34,670 bases of DNA from Phoronis australis (lineage: Eukaryota; Phoronida; Phoronidae), in NCBI GenBank assembly GCA_002633005.1, contig NMRA01000009.1:391061-425730 (forward strand). The letters run 5' to 3'. The notes below the pieces were generated by a model. The model was not told where the DNA came from. It was given only the letters and a program-made list of their open reading frames with translations, and did not search any database. Shown piece after piece: positions 19,422 to 29,063 of this stretch. Position 1 is the first letter of the stretch, and each line of letters opens with the position of its first letter. The position numbers and the translations under genes were made by a program.

Positions 19422-19495
19422 CTCGCTGGTTCCCTGCGTGCTTAGCCCAGCCAGCAGCTACCGCCCCACCTAGTGGCACGCAGGGAACCAGCGAG
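19422..19495. repeat. Perfect 19-bp-stem hairpin repeat
   Basis: CTCGCTGGTTCCCTGCGTG (19422-19440) and its exact reverse complement (19477-19495) flank a 36-bp loop. The same stem sequence occurs at 32123-32474. It may be a small fold-back element or a structured RNA. Confidence 0.85.
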
Positions 19496-20052
19496 ATGTC
19501 TGCCTAGCCATTTTTTATTCTGTATTTTAAGTTCTTTTTTCTTTGTAATGTGTTATAGTATAATATTCATAATGAAATCATTCCTCTTTTTTTCATTTTT
19601 TGTGCCAACCATGTTAAAGTTTAGGTAACATCATTCTTAATTTGTACCTTATTTTAGTTTCTCCCGTTATTGCATCGGTAGTTTATATTGTAACCCCTAG
19701 GTATTTGTCCCCTGTACATGTACACATTTTACGTAGAAATATAAACATTTTGTTGATACTCAACACAGTTTGATGTTTCGCTCATGCAGTGAGATAAATT
19801 GTTGAAACGAATTACTTAGTTTATTTTTGACTGAGATATAGGTGGCTTTCATGCAAGTGGCTCTTTAGCCTGCCTTGTTTTGATATTTATAAAGTAATCA
19901 GGGACTATTACACATGTAGTCCTAGTAAAACCTTAGTTTTGTTGTTTACCTTCGACCACTACAAGTCCTACTCCTGTTACTTTAGGATGCGATTAGCAAC
20001 TATAGGAGCGACTTGTGTAGATGAATGACTATTTGTACTATGAATGGCTAAA

Positions 20053-20103
20053 TAAACTATCTATTTATCTATCTATCTATCTATCTATCTACCTACCTAT
20101 CTA
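20053..20103. repeat. (CTAT)n microsatellite
   Basis: About ten CTAT/CTAC units after AATAAA; such a tail can mark a LINE 3' end, but no LINE coding sequence was recognised directly upstream. Confidence 0.9.
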
Positions 20104-20217
20104 AACGTAGAACTATGAAAACTCCATTCAATTTTTACTGAGAACTCTCTTCTCCGAATAAACACAATGCAGTCGTATCTCTTATAACTAAACTTGTTTT
20201 TAGCGAAGTATCACAGT

Positions 20218-20451
20218 AACAAAGGGTACATTCACCTGTTTCCCTGAATCTCAGTCCTTTCACAAAAGTATCTTCATGGACCAACGGCGATCTGACTTCA
20301 CTTGCTGTTGACTTTTTGAAAGATCACAGTTTTATTTTAAACAGACTCATAACAGTCACGGGCTTGAGTAACAACAGACCTGCTGATCTTCACAATGAAC
20401 GGTTTTGGCTGGAAAAGGCGCAACTAGATTATGACAGTGTTATGTTCTAAG
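20218..20451 (+). pseudogene. Unrecognised 77-codon open frame
   Basis: The + frame is open from just after a stop at about 20215 to the TAA at 20449-20451. It has a natural composition, including SLAVDFLKDHSFILNRL, then LHNERFWLEKAQLDYDSVMF at the very end. There is no ATG until near the end, so it is either the 3' part of a transposon ORF or an exon-like piece. The aromatic-rich 'ERFWLEKA' ending suggests a real former protein. I do not recognise the family. It lies in intron 3 on the same strand as the discoidin gene, but it does not fit the F5/8C fold at that point. Confidence 0.35.
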
Positions 20452-21156
20452 TGCCCGGTCACGCACGCGCTCATCGTGGGACGTACAAATATTCAAAATT
20501 GTCCCAATGCCCTCCAACTTTTATAACCAACCAATATGTTAGTCGTTGACTTCGGCAAATAACTAAGGGAAATTCGCACCATGAGTGAAAGCGTCTTAAC
20601 TGTCTTCAGAACGTTTCTATCTGCTTGTCTGTTTTCTGTATTGCGATGTTTCTTTTCATTACAAAATAATGTTGAGGCAATAACATTCAAATCTAACATT
20701 ACAAAATGTTAACGATAGTGTTGAAGTAGTTAATTATTTATCATACACTCTGACATACACACGTCAGTCACCCAGCGCAGGCTCCTCTCAGTTTAATTTT
20801 AATAAGTGTGCAATATATACATCTATCAGTGAAGGAATAACTTTGTCGGCAAAAATGCGATGGTATTTTTGCTGAATTTACCATTGCCCAGTCTACAAAG
20901 TAACATCACTCAAAATGACTGCCAACCATGACTCGCCATAATGATAACGACATTGTCCTTGTCAATCGAAATGAGAATGAAAGACTAGCCTTTAGTATAT
21001 GCATAAATTAATTCTGCGATTTTTTGCAGTTTTGAGGCCGTAAATTGAACTTCGAGTGGTGTAACTTTACGTCACTGTAGTAGGCCTATACGTGCATGAT
21101 ATAATGTAATATTTAACCTAGACTACTATTGTTTTTTTCGTCTTTTTTATTTCAAG
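20452..21156. other. Intron 3, 3' part, nothing recognised
   Basis: Low-complexity A/T-rich intron sequence with no repeat or ORF that I can support. It ends in the T-rich tract of the exon 4 acceptor. Confidence 0.45.
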
Positions 21157-21327
21157 ACACGAAACTCAGAGGGCTAGAATGGATTTACCCAGGGAAGATT
21201 TTTCAGGACGAAATCGCCATCCAACGGTTTACACCACCCATCAGGACGCGCTTCATTCGCCTTCATCCTAAAGGTTGGAGGGCAATCGCGGCAGTGCGTT
21301 GGGAACTCTATGGACCTGGATGTAAAA
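21157..21327 (+). CDS. Discoidin-domain protein, exon 4 (end of first F5/8C domain)
   Basis: Acceptor TTTTATTTCAAG, donor AAAA/GTAGGC; phase 1 in and out. It encodes residues 213-269: FQDEIAIQRFTPPIRTRFIR, then LHPKGWRAIAAVRWELYGPGC. These are the last strands of F5/8C ('F..PI.aRfIRl.P..W....alR.EL.GC') with the closing Cys268, which can pair with Cys110. A phase 1 boundary on both sides of the domain fits exon-shuffled extracellular modules. Confidence 0.9.
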
Positions 21328-21562
21328 GTAGGCCTATGTCTCTTGTTCCGTTGAACAGTTTGCTCAAAGCATGGGATCTCAGCATTTGTATCAAAGGCCT
21401 GCCGTGTCGTTAAAGTTTATTGTCAGACATGCTGTACTGTCTACGGATTTTATCGTGGTGGGGAAAGGACATCGCACGCTTCGGATTTCGAGATTCCTAT
21501 TTATGTCAGGATCTTGAGATCCTAGCTATAACCGTCTTGGAATACCTTTATAGCGTCCTTTC

Positions 21563-21645
21563 CCAGCCACCATAAATGGGTGGCACAGCACTGAAAAAAG
21601 TGGGGGAGCTATAGCCCCCCAGCCCTCTATGGTGGGCCGCCCATG
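21563..21645 (-). repeat. Degraded MITE related to the one at 27974-28122
   Basis: On the - strand it reads CATGGGCGGCCCACC, then AGGGCTGGGGGGCTATAG and CCCACTTTTTTCA, in the same order as the intact MITE. Inner inverted repeats CCACCATA/TATGGTGG are at 21567-21574 and 21628-21635. It lies in intron 4. Confidence 0.55.
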
Positions 21646-22190
21646 CCGTAGTATATTTTGTGATTAACAAGCTAAATATCTAAGCCAGTCAGTGACGAAG
21701 CAACATTGTGCGGTGGTTATCAGCAGCTTACCATTATTCAACGTATGCCAACTAGAGTTTTGATGTTTATGTTTTGAGCTATGACCCAATAAAAGTTTCA
21801 AGAGCCTCACAACAAGTCAACCTGTACCCAGTCTACTAACAATTGTATTTAATCTTCGCAACAGCATTACAGTCAAAGATTTCATGGCCTTCGTGGACAA
21901 CTGGAAACTGTATTACTCCTGCTATGTGACGTCACTGTTTCAAATGTCTTCTAAACCACAGGCTACTGAATCCCCTTTGTGTTCTGACATTTTTTTTTTT
22001 GATAAATTAATCTGACTTGATTTTACCTAGTTGGTGATTGCATCTATTACATAACACTCTTCCTTTTTGCGAGCACTGGTACTTACGATCTTCGGTAAAG
22101 TGGTTTTTCATGTAAAACTAGTCTTTGTACTGTTTGATTAAGACTTACAAGGTCAAGGTTCTCACAAAAATGGGCCTATTTGTGTTTCAG

Positions 22191-22342
22191 AAGGCAGCGA
22201 GATTGCCTTAATAGAGTCTACCAACGGAGACAGACTTCGTTCGAATGACAACCTTACAAAAATGAATGCACGTTTTTCTATCTTAAAATCTCGCCTTTCG
22301 TGGACTGGTCCAGCCAAACCAAATACTACCGATTGGGTTCAG
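22191..22342 (+). CDS. Discoidin-domain protein, exon 5 (start of second F5/8C domain)
   Basis: Acceptor TGTGTTTCAG, donor CAG/GTAATT; phase 1 in, phase 0 out. It encodes residues 270-320: EIALIESTNGDRLRSNDNLT, then ARFSILKSRLSWTGPAKPN and DWVQ. This is the opening half of an F5/8C domain ('i.sS......A.l.....W.....n...WVQ'). The first Cys usual for the family is missing, so this domain probably lacks the N-to-C disulphide. The break after WVQ matches exon 2. Confidence 0.85.
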
Positions 22343-22867
22343 GTAATTTATTTCGAGCTACCTGTCATGTCTGAACACCTGAAGAGGTTTTGAAGGTGCA
22401 CCAGTTAAATAACACAAAGTCATATACCTAATAAGTGCTCAGAGACACCGTAGCATTATTCGACAAATGGGAAACTTAAGATTTTTATTCGTCTTCAAAG
22501 TGAATTCACAATCATTAATTCTTAGTTGCCACAGAGCTCGACTTTCATTTTTTTGACATGTGAATAATAACTTGGTCATGGAGATCTTAACATAGTTTTG
22601 ATTCTCCGAGAAATGGAAATGTTCAGAAATATATACTTTACCAAAAATATATTCGCATCATTTTATGCGATCAGATTGAAGAGACTCCTGTTTGTTGTTA
22701 CCAGAAGCTGAAATATGAAATCTGATGGAGCCTCTGAGATACCAGCTTTTATGGATCAAACTATTCAATGTGTACCTTTATCTGAAAGGTACTGTTTATC
22801 TCTGTGACTCTTAATACACGTGATAGAATAATATCAACGGTGAGGACTTTACATTCTTTGTCTGTAG

Positions 22868-23150
22868 GTTGACCTTGGTTACCCTCGTGAAGTGACTGCT
22901 ATAGCAACCCAAGGCAGTCCACTAGCTCCCCAGTTCACGTCCACTTACTTACTAAAGTACGGCAACACCACTGATCAGATGAACGTGTACAATAACGGCA
23001 CTCCACTGAATGGCAATGGCAATCAAAACACCATAGTGGTACATCCTCTAGAGTCATTTGTGGCACGGTATGTGCGCGTTGAACCGAAGACGTACACCAA
23101 TAAACCAGCACTCAGATGGGAATTATACGGCCCTTCAGCACGGACAATAG
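22868..23150 (+). CDS. Discoidin-domain protein, exon 6 (rest of second F5/8C domain)
   Basis: Acceptor TTTGTCTGTAG, donor ATAG/GTACAT; phase 0 in, phase 1 out. It encodes residues 321-414: VDLGYPREVTAIATQGSPLA, then FTSTYLLKYGNTTDQMNVY, then ESFVARYVRVEPKTYTNKPA and RWELYGP. It covers the whole second half of F5/8C in one exon, whereas the first domain splits it into two. The final Cys is absent, agreeing with its missing partner in exon 5. Confidence 0.9.
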
Positions 23151-23629
23151 GTACATGTACGTTCTAGTAAAGCTATGTAGGATCGTAGGAAAATATCTCA
23201 GAAATGGTTCATCGGATTCATAAGAAACTTTCAGATACATATAGATTATTACATGGCGAAGTCGTTATCCCCCGTTATCTAGAGCCCGAGTGGATTTTGG
23301 AGAATTATCGCCCGAGGGGCAAACGCTATTAGGACGTGTTTTTCAAAATGTTCCATTTTGCACGAAAGGTTATAAAAATAGAATTTTTATGAAAACTGTA
23401 GCACGGTTATATCAAACAAAATTTGGTCATGTTTTTCACACTGTTTTTGATATCAATGTAACTTACTTTTTGCCAAGTTTTACAAAACAAATTATCACGG
23501 GCAGGTTGATAAAGGCAAAATCAAATTCTACAGGCTTGCTAATTTCAGACTATATATACTTTTACTGAGTTAAAATCAATAGTTTTGTATATATTTCACT
23601 AAATATACAGACTTGCCCGTAAGGTCCTA
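23151..23629. other. Intron 6, 5' part
   Basis: A 92-codon open frame (23290-23568) occurs but shows no known motif. It looks like chance reading of A/T-rich intron. Confidence 0.4.
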
Positions 23630-24628
23630 CTTAAAATTAAAGTACACAAACTGTTTGTTACTTAACCTTAAGGTACACAAACTATTTGTTACTTAAACTT
23701 AAAGTACACAAACTGTTTGTTACTTAAACTTAAAGTACACAAACTGTTTGTTACTTAACCTTAAGGTACACAAACTATTTGTTACTTAACCTTAAGGTAC
23801 ACAAACTGTCTGTAACTTAACCTCAAGGTACAAAAACTGTTTGTTACTTAACCTTAAGGTACACAAACTGTTTGTTACTTAACCTTAAGGTACACAACTG
23901 TTATTTACCCTTAAGGTACACAAACTGTCTGTAACTTAACCTCAAGGTACAAAAACTGTCTGTTACTTAACCTTAAGGTACACAAACTGTTTGTTACTTA
24001 ACCTTAAGGTACACAAACTGTTATTTACCCTTAAGGTACACAAACTGTTTGTTACTTGCTCTTAAGGTACATAAACTGTTTGTTACTTAACCTTAAGGTA
24101 CACAAACTGTTACTTACCCTTAAGGTACACAAACTGTTTGTTACTTGCCCTTAAGGTACACAAACTATTTGTTACTTAACCTTAAGGTACACAAACTGTC
24201 TGTAACTTAACCTCAAGGTACAAAAACTGTTTGTTACTTAACCTTAAGGTATACAAACTGTTTGTTACTTAACCTTAAGGTACACAAACTGTTATTTACC
24301 CTTAAGGTACACAAACTGTCTGTAACTTAACCTCAAGGTACAAAAACTGTCTGTTACTTAACCTTAAGGTACACAAACTGTTTGTTACTTAACCTTAAGG
24401 TACACAAACTGTTATTTACCCTTAAGGTACACAAACCGTTTGTTACTTGCTCTTAAGGTACATAAACTGTTTGTTACTTAACCTTAAGGTACACAAACTG
24501 TTACTTACCCTTAAGGTACACAAACTGTTTGTTACTTGCCCTTAAGGTACACAAACTGTTTGTTACTTATCCTTAAGGTACACAAACTGTTTGTAACTTA
24601 ACCGTACGGTACACAAACTGTTTAGCGG
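23630..24628. repeat. 30-31-bp minisatellite, 33 units, with a 390-bp higher-order period
   Basis: Thirty-three copies of a unit with consensus AAGGTACACAAACTGTTTGT followed by TACTTAACCTT. Shorter units (26-27 bp, ACTGTTATTTACC) are mixed in. The series of variant units 5-17 repeats as units 18-30 in the same order (start to start 390 bp, for example 23765 and 24155), so a block of 13 units was duplicated. The unit is almost its own reverse complement, with two dyad centres: ACAAACTGTTTGT and CCTTAAGG. It lies in intron 6. Confidence 0.93.
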
Positions 24629-24666
24629 CTAAAAACAAAAATCGAATTAGAACTTTTACTTGATAA

Positions 24667-24683
24667 ATTATTATTATTATTAT
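24667..24683. repeat. Short (ATT)n microsatellite
   Basis: Five to six ATT triplets in an A/T-rich stretch. Confidence 0.8.
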
Positions 24684-25061
24684 TTTCAAAATTACATATT
24701 CAATTTTGGTTATTTTAAAACGTTTGCTTACATATTGAAAAAGCATCACGTAGCAATACGTTTAAAGGGAAATTTTGCCGCTGTTGAATTCTTAAGTCCG
24801 AAACATTACCACGCTTATCCGACCTTGAATTGTTGGCGAATGAGTCGGCAACTCAAGTTACGGGCTATCCGGCCTACACGACCCATTTTCGAATTCGCAA
24901 TTTTTGGGTTGTCCGACCTCAATAAATTCCGAAGCGTTTTCTCTAGTCTATAATAGTTTCATTGTTCTTGCAGGTAACATTAATAGAATCCTATCATGGC
25001 CAGGAATATCATGAGATCGGTTTTATGAGATTAAAAGGCCTTGTTCCATTTTGTTTTTTAG

Positions 25062-25099
25062 CCTGCACAACAGGCCGAAATGCAGCATTAAAAATTAAC
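25062..25099 (+). CDS. Tentative discoidin exon 7 (38-bp microexon)
   Basis: Acceptor TTTTGTTTTTTAG; phase 1 in, phase 0 out if the non-ideal donor AAC/GTTGTT at 25100 is used. It encodes residues 415-427 (ACTTGRNAALKIN) with one Cys. It is included because it is the only nearby exon that brings the frame from exon 6 into the open frame of exon 8. If it is not spliced, the frame runs on four codons to a stop (TGA near 25109-25111), with AATAAA at 25133-25138, making it an alternative last exon. Confidence 0.35.
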
Positions 25100-25132
25100 G
25101 TTGTTGACTGAAACCAACGATTCCTTACCTTC

Positions 25133-25138
25133 AATAAA
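25133..25138 (+). terminator. Possible alternative poly(A) signal
   Basis: AATAAA, about 25 bp after the stop that follows if exon 7 is read through. Confidence 0.3.
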
Positions 25139-25913
25139 GTACTGGAATAACATGGATAAGTCACATGCCAAAAATGGTACAATATACACTTTATAAATCA
25201 TAGTAATTTTTAAGGAAGTATTTTGATGATATTCGCGGAAGAAATTTGAAACCGCGCGTTTGTGTACAACCTGGCATATATGGCTTATGAAATTCGTTAA
25301 CTTGGTTGCAAAATTCAAATTGTTGAACTTTCATCTTAATATTCGTAATTTTCGACCAGTCCGTCTATTATTAAAACTACGTGGTTTGCCTGCAAATGCA
25401 CTAGCTGTGAAACGCGTAAGATATCGTAAAGCTTCTAATAAAAGCCTCTCTCCAATAGAAGCCAAGGTTTAAGTATGCTAAAATTAAAAAACGCCAGGTG
25501 AACTCCCTCTTAACGAAAGCGAAGTTTATCGTTTGCCATCGTACAATATCATGTGGTGACCGGTCATAGAATCGAAGTAAATAAACCCAGGGGGCTTCTA
25601 AGAAACGCTTCCCACTTATAGAGGCCGGATCTGGAGCACGTCTGAAAAAAAAAACTTCCCCGCCTACTATTAAAAGCTTTACAGTACGTCCCTTGCGAAG
25701 CTGCGGCGAAAGTTTCACTGTTTGATACCTTTTACTCTTGAGTCTGGAATTTCACTCTGTATTGTTACGAGCGAAATGCTATAATTTTGCAAGCCACCGA
25801 GAGAGCTCAATTAATTTCTCAAACCTGTGATGGTCTCACTGAGACTGTTAAACGCGCCTCCACACCTGCACTATATGTATGTTGGTCTCATTTGATCTGT
25901 TTCTTTCTTTCAG

Positions 25914-26012
25914 TTGAAGAATGTTTGTGGTGATAAAACGGACGTAAAGTTCAATACTATCACCATCTCCTGTGGTTGGACTTCTTGCAAGAGAAACAGT
26001 TACAACAACTGA
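25914..26012 (+). CDS. Tentative last discoidin exon (Cys-rich tail)
   Basis: A strong polypyrimidine tract and acceptor (TGTTTCTTTCTTTCAG) are followed by a 32-codon open frame ending TGA at 26010-26012: LKNVCGDKTDVKFNTITISC, then GWTSCKRNSYNN. With exon 7 this gives a short tail with four Cys. An AATAAA follows 25 bp after the stop and is trailed by a GT-rich stretch, as expected for a last exon. Entering directly from exon 6 (phase 1) would stop after six codons, so this exon depends on exon 7 or on a missed exon. No known domain recognised. Confidence 0.4.
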   Translation: MKNVCGDKTDVKFNTITISCGWTSCKRNSYNN

Positions 26013-26037
26013 TGATGTTCGTGTAATAACTCGTACC

Positions 26038-26043
26038 AATAAA
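26038..26043 (+). terminator. Poly(A) signal AATAAA of the discoidin gene
   Basis: AATAAA 25 bp after the putative stop, followed by TGTGTTG. The L1-like insertion starts about 50 bp further on. Confidence 0.5.
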
Positions 26044-26078
26044 CTGTGTTGCAGGATTTTGATTTTTTCTAACACATA

Positions 26079-26094
26079 TCTTCACATCATTTTT
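26079..26094. repeat. 16-bp target duplication, left
   Basis: TCTTCACATCATTTTT, repeated at 26798-26813. Confidence 0.85.
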
Positions 26095-26797
26095 TTCACT
26101 TTTTTATTTTTGCAGAAAAAACATATTTACAAAATTTATATACATAGCAAGTGTGCACACTTAGTTACAAATAACAACACTAAGTACCAAGTATAATAGA
26201 TAAAGAGATTCTAAATAAAATATGCAAGATTTTTCCACTTAGCTATGTGTCGCTCCAACTCAAACTTTGTTTACAAATCAAGTAATCAACTTTACAATAA
26301 TCTATGACATAAACCCGTAAGTTATCAAAAATAGGCACAGCTTCCTTAAATTTCTCCCTATATATAAACATTTTCGTTAAGCAAAATGTGATATCAAATA
26401 CAAACCATCTTCTGTTGCAAAAACCTAACAAAATCTCTTTTGCCGAAATATTTATATTGTTGTGAAAAATCTGCTTGAGCCAAAATAGTAATTTGTTCCA
26501 TAAAATTTTAACATATCTACACTCCCAGAACAAATGTACAATTGATTCTGGGACTTCTCTGCAAAATGAACATAGATTTGAGTTTAAAATACCAATTTTT
26601 TGAGAAAATGTTTTGTTCGAAGAATGTTATGTATAATTCTATAATTAAACCACCTCATTTTTGTATCAGTATACTTGCCAATAGTACTATTTGTGGAATC
26701 CCAATCCATACTTTCATTGGTCACGCTTAGGCTTAAATTCCATTTTATTTCTGAAGAAGGTTTGCAGTACAGATTTTTAACAAATAAATCATAAAAG
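26095..26797 (-). mobile_element. 5'-truncated L1-like retrotransposon insertion
   Basis: About 700 bp between identical 16-bp direct repeats, with a T-rich (poly-A on the - strand) end next to the left repeat. The - strand codes for the C-terminal end of a reverse transcriptase ORF2. A 3'-end fragment, an A-rich tail and a long target duplication are the marks of target-primed reverse transcription. It sits just beyond the 3' end of the discoidin gene. Confidence 0.88.
26243..26740 (-). pseudogene. L1-like ORF2 C-terminus
   Basis: On the - strand the sequence reads MRWFNYRIIHNILRT, then after a frameshift KIGILNSNLCSFCREVPESI, then VHLFWECRYVKILW. This is the 'W.QyRi.h.Il.T....kigi.....C.fC....Et..HLFw.C..v..fW' zinc-binding region that follows the RT in L1/Tx1-type LINEs. 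The frame continues as KEILLGFCN and a 'FCLTKMFIYREKF' helix to the stop at 26243. A single frameshift near 26620 is seen; the RT and endonuclease are gone through 5' truncation. Confidence 0.82.
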
Positions 26798-26813
26798 TCT
26801 TCACATCATTTTT
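26798..26813. repeat. 16-bp target duplication, right
   Basis: Matches 26079-26094. Confidence 0.85.
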
Positions 26814-27968
26814 AATGTGAATGCTCAGTCACACAGATTCATCGATCCGTTCAATCATTAAGTGCTTGTTTGAATTGCACCAAAGCAAACCACTCTGACA
26901 AATAAAGACAACATAGAACGTGTAGAATTTGCCATCAATGTTTGCGGAAAATATCCAATTTCAAAAATTAACTTTTTCTATGTTAAGTGAAATAACCGGT
27001 TTTCGAACCGAAAAACGCAAATTGATCGTTCTTTTGTCTGCAGTAGACTGGCTTCGACCAGCCTGAGAACCATAAAACTGCAAGTTCCGTTGTATCATTG
27101 TATTTTAATAGAAAGCCCCTGAAGAGTCCACTCTCTCCCAAAAAATTGACGTTTTATTCAGAGCACTAAAAGTGTTCTCTACATGTTCATTACTCAGATT
27201 AGACTAAGAGTCAGAATGTCCTTCAACATCAGAAGAGCTTCTGAAAGCCATCATACAGTGGAAATTATTTGTTTACAAATCTGAGAACCGTGTTGCAGGT
27301 AATGGTTCGGACCATGTCGTCATCGGTGACTTGCAAAGGTCTTTCAGCAAGAGATAGTTAAAAGTTACCCAGGGTCAAGATTGCCTAGCAAGCCATGTCA
27401 TTCTGAGATCACAAACTGGAAAAGGCTCGTAAAAGAGACTTTTGAATTTTATATAAATATATGGACATGGTAAAGAAAGTCAAGTCTGTACTCACGACTA
27501 AAATGAACAGTGTTCACATAGGCCTATAAAAGCTGGCACTTCGTGTCACAGTTTTGGACGTCCCAGGCCGGGGCGCCAATGGCTTTCGAGGTATACTTTT
27601 TTAAAAATACATAAGATTCTTGCCGTAAAAATTGTAAGCTTGAATACTTAATTGGTAATCCATACGAACTCGGATATGGCGGCATCATGCGTAAATCTGA
27701 GCCCGGTCCGGCAACTGATGACGCTGGCCCCAGGCAACTGCATGACTGGCCAGGTGGATCCAATATGTGAAATGTGTGTGTGTGGACAAAGGAGTAGATC
27801 CTATGCAAACCCATATGTTTCGAAGGAAATCTGTAGCGACAAAGCGAGTCACGGCATTCAGTTCCCAACTAGGTCACTTCTGAGTGTCACCGGCAAGGCT
27901 CCGACGGCTCACCGACGCCACACGGTCCGCCGGGAGTGCGCGTAGGCCTGCGCAGCCAAATCACCCTC
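26814..27968. other. Stretch without a recognised gene
   Basis: Two overlapping open frames at 27524-27945 (114 codons -, 97 codons +) are the longest here. The + frame has six Cys and a 'CVCGQRSRSYANP' run that faintly recalls a Kazal module, but the Cys spacing is wrong. No other signal. Confidence 0.4.
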
Positions 27969-27973
27969 TTGCT

Positions 27974-28122
27974 CATGGGCGGCGCTGGGGGGAGGGGGGA
28001 GGGCTACAGTCCCACTTTTTTCATTGCTACGCCTCACATGATGGTCTATAGGCGGTGCACCACAAGGGGGCAGAAGGGGCTTTCATGAGCCCACCCCCCC
28101 ACTCAATGCTTCGCCGCCCATG
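27974..28122. mobile_element. 149-bp MITE with TTGCT target duplication
   Basis: Terminal inverted repeats CATGGGCGGCG / CGCCGCCCATG and 5-bp direct repeats TTGCT at 27969-27973 and 28123-28127. The inside is G-rich on one side and C-rich on the other, so the whole element can fold. There is no coding capacity. A degraded relative lies in intron 4 (21563-21645). Confidence 0.7.
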
Positions 28123-28127
28123 TTGCT

Positions 28128-28497
28128 ACGTTTTTATACCGACATCTTAAACGGCATGTAACTCTCAATTTTCTCACTCGGTCGTCTTTTTGAAAATTCT
28201 TTTTCATATGTTGTTATCTTTCCCTCATTCCGGCGCTCTTCATAAATATTAATTAATCGGGCCTACGGCCTAGTGACCGGCAAAGACCGCAGAACTTCAG
28301 TTGCGTGGCACCTATACGCGGCTGTAAAACAAACTTCGGGTTTCCAGGAAGACGAAAAACGCCATTAGAAACATAGTCTGGTTCTCATATTTAAGAATTT
28401 TTTATCAACATTTTAGAACAATCACTATATGTACCGGTATACTTGGTCTTTGCCGGCAGGGTATTCACCGAATAGCTATCACGCGGCTGGAAAAATC
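28128..28497. other. Stretch without a recognised gene
   Basis: Spacer between the MITE and the Harbinger element; nothing recognised. Confidence 0.45.
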
Positions 28498-28500
28498 TAA

Positions 28501-28542
28501 TGGCCCTGTCACACCTTGACGATTTAGCCAGCGTATGCCGAC
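28501..28542 (+). repeat. Harbinger left TIR
   Basis: Inverted match to 31946-31987, identical by eye over about 41 bp apart from the outermost base. Confidence 0.9.
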
Positions 28543-28725
28543 ATATCAGAATTTCCCTAAAACGCTGGCATACGCTGAATTATCGAATTTTTTTTCAATT
28601 TTGGGCGTATACATAGCGTATTCATAACGAGTTGGACGTATACATAACGTATCAGTAAATTATATAGAACGTTTCGATAACTTATAGATAACTTATTCCA
28701 ACGAATGCCTAGCGTGTTGCCGGCN
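28543..28725. repeat. Harbinger left subterminal CGTA-rich repeats
   Basis: Repeated GCGTAT, ACGTAT and ATACGC motifs, for example near 28578, 28608, 28617, 28633 and 28647, in both orientations. The same motif family crowds the right end (31560-31945). They are candidate transposase or Myb-protein binding sites. Confidence 0.6.
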
Positions 28726-28994
28726 AAACGCGCGGGGATTTCTTGTGCGCGCTTCCGTCGACACTTCTGAAGTAGCCAAGCATTTTAGATGGATTCACCG
28801 CTGAAAGAGCAGTTCTATAGCTGATTTATTTAGGTAACTAGCTTCTTTACTCTAAGATATGTTTTGATTTGATTAGGGGAAATACTGCGGTGCCGCAACC
28901 CTGATATTCAGGCGAATTGACGTGCAACGTTTTTACCTCATCTGTCATGCCGTGTCATTCTATTACACTCCACACGTTTGTAACTGATGTATAG

Positions 28995-29063
28995 TAAAGT
29001 TGTCTTGCGCAATCATACAGTGTACATGTACATGTAATATTGTGTACATGTACATGTAATATT
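28995..29063. repeat. Short GTACATGTACATGTAATATT duplication
   Basis: Two copies of a ~23-bp unit containing the palindrome GTACATGTAC, inside the Harbinger element. Confidence 0.75.

Larger units (their letters stand above)
18801..20215. other. Intron 3 sequence between elements
   Basis: No coding region recognised. It includes a ~28-bp imperfect tandem duplication near 19275-19330 (CATTGTTTTYATTCATTTATTCAAAT), the hairpin repeat at 19422-19495 and a CTAT microsatellite, listed separately. The stretch 19500-19790 is T-rich and looks like a LINE 3' UTR, but I cannot assign it. Confidence 0.45.

Noticed and set aside
23630-24628. CRISPR-like array
   Set aside because: Units follow each other without spacers, vary in length and lie in a eukaryotic intron; it is a minisatellite.
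27524-27945. Cys-rich + frame (97 codons) that might be a Kazal inhibitor, and the - strand 114-codon frame
   Set aside because: The 'CVCGQRSRSYANP' run resembles Kazal, but the Cys spacing is wrong, a key Cys is Tyr, and no splice sites or signal peptide frame it.
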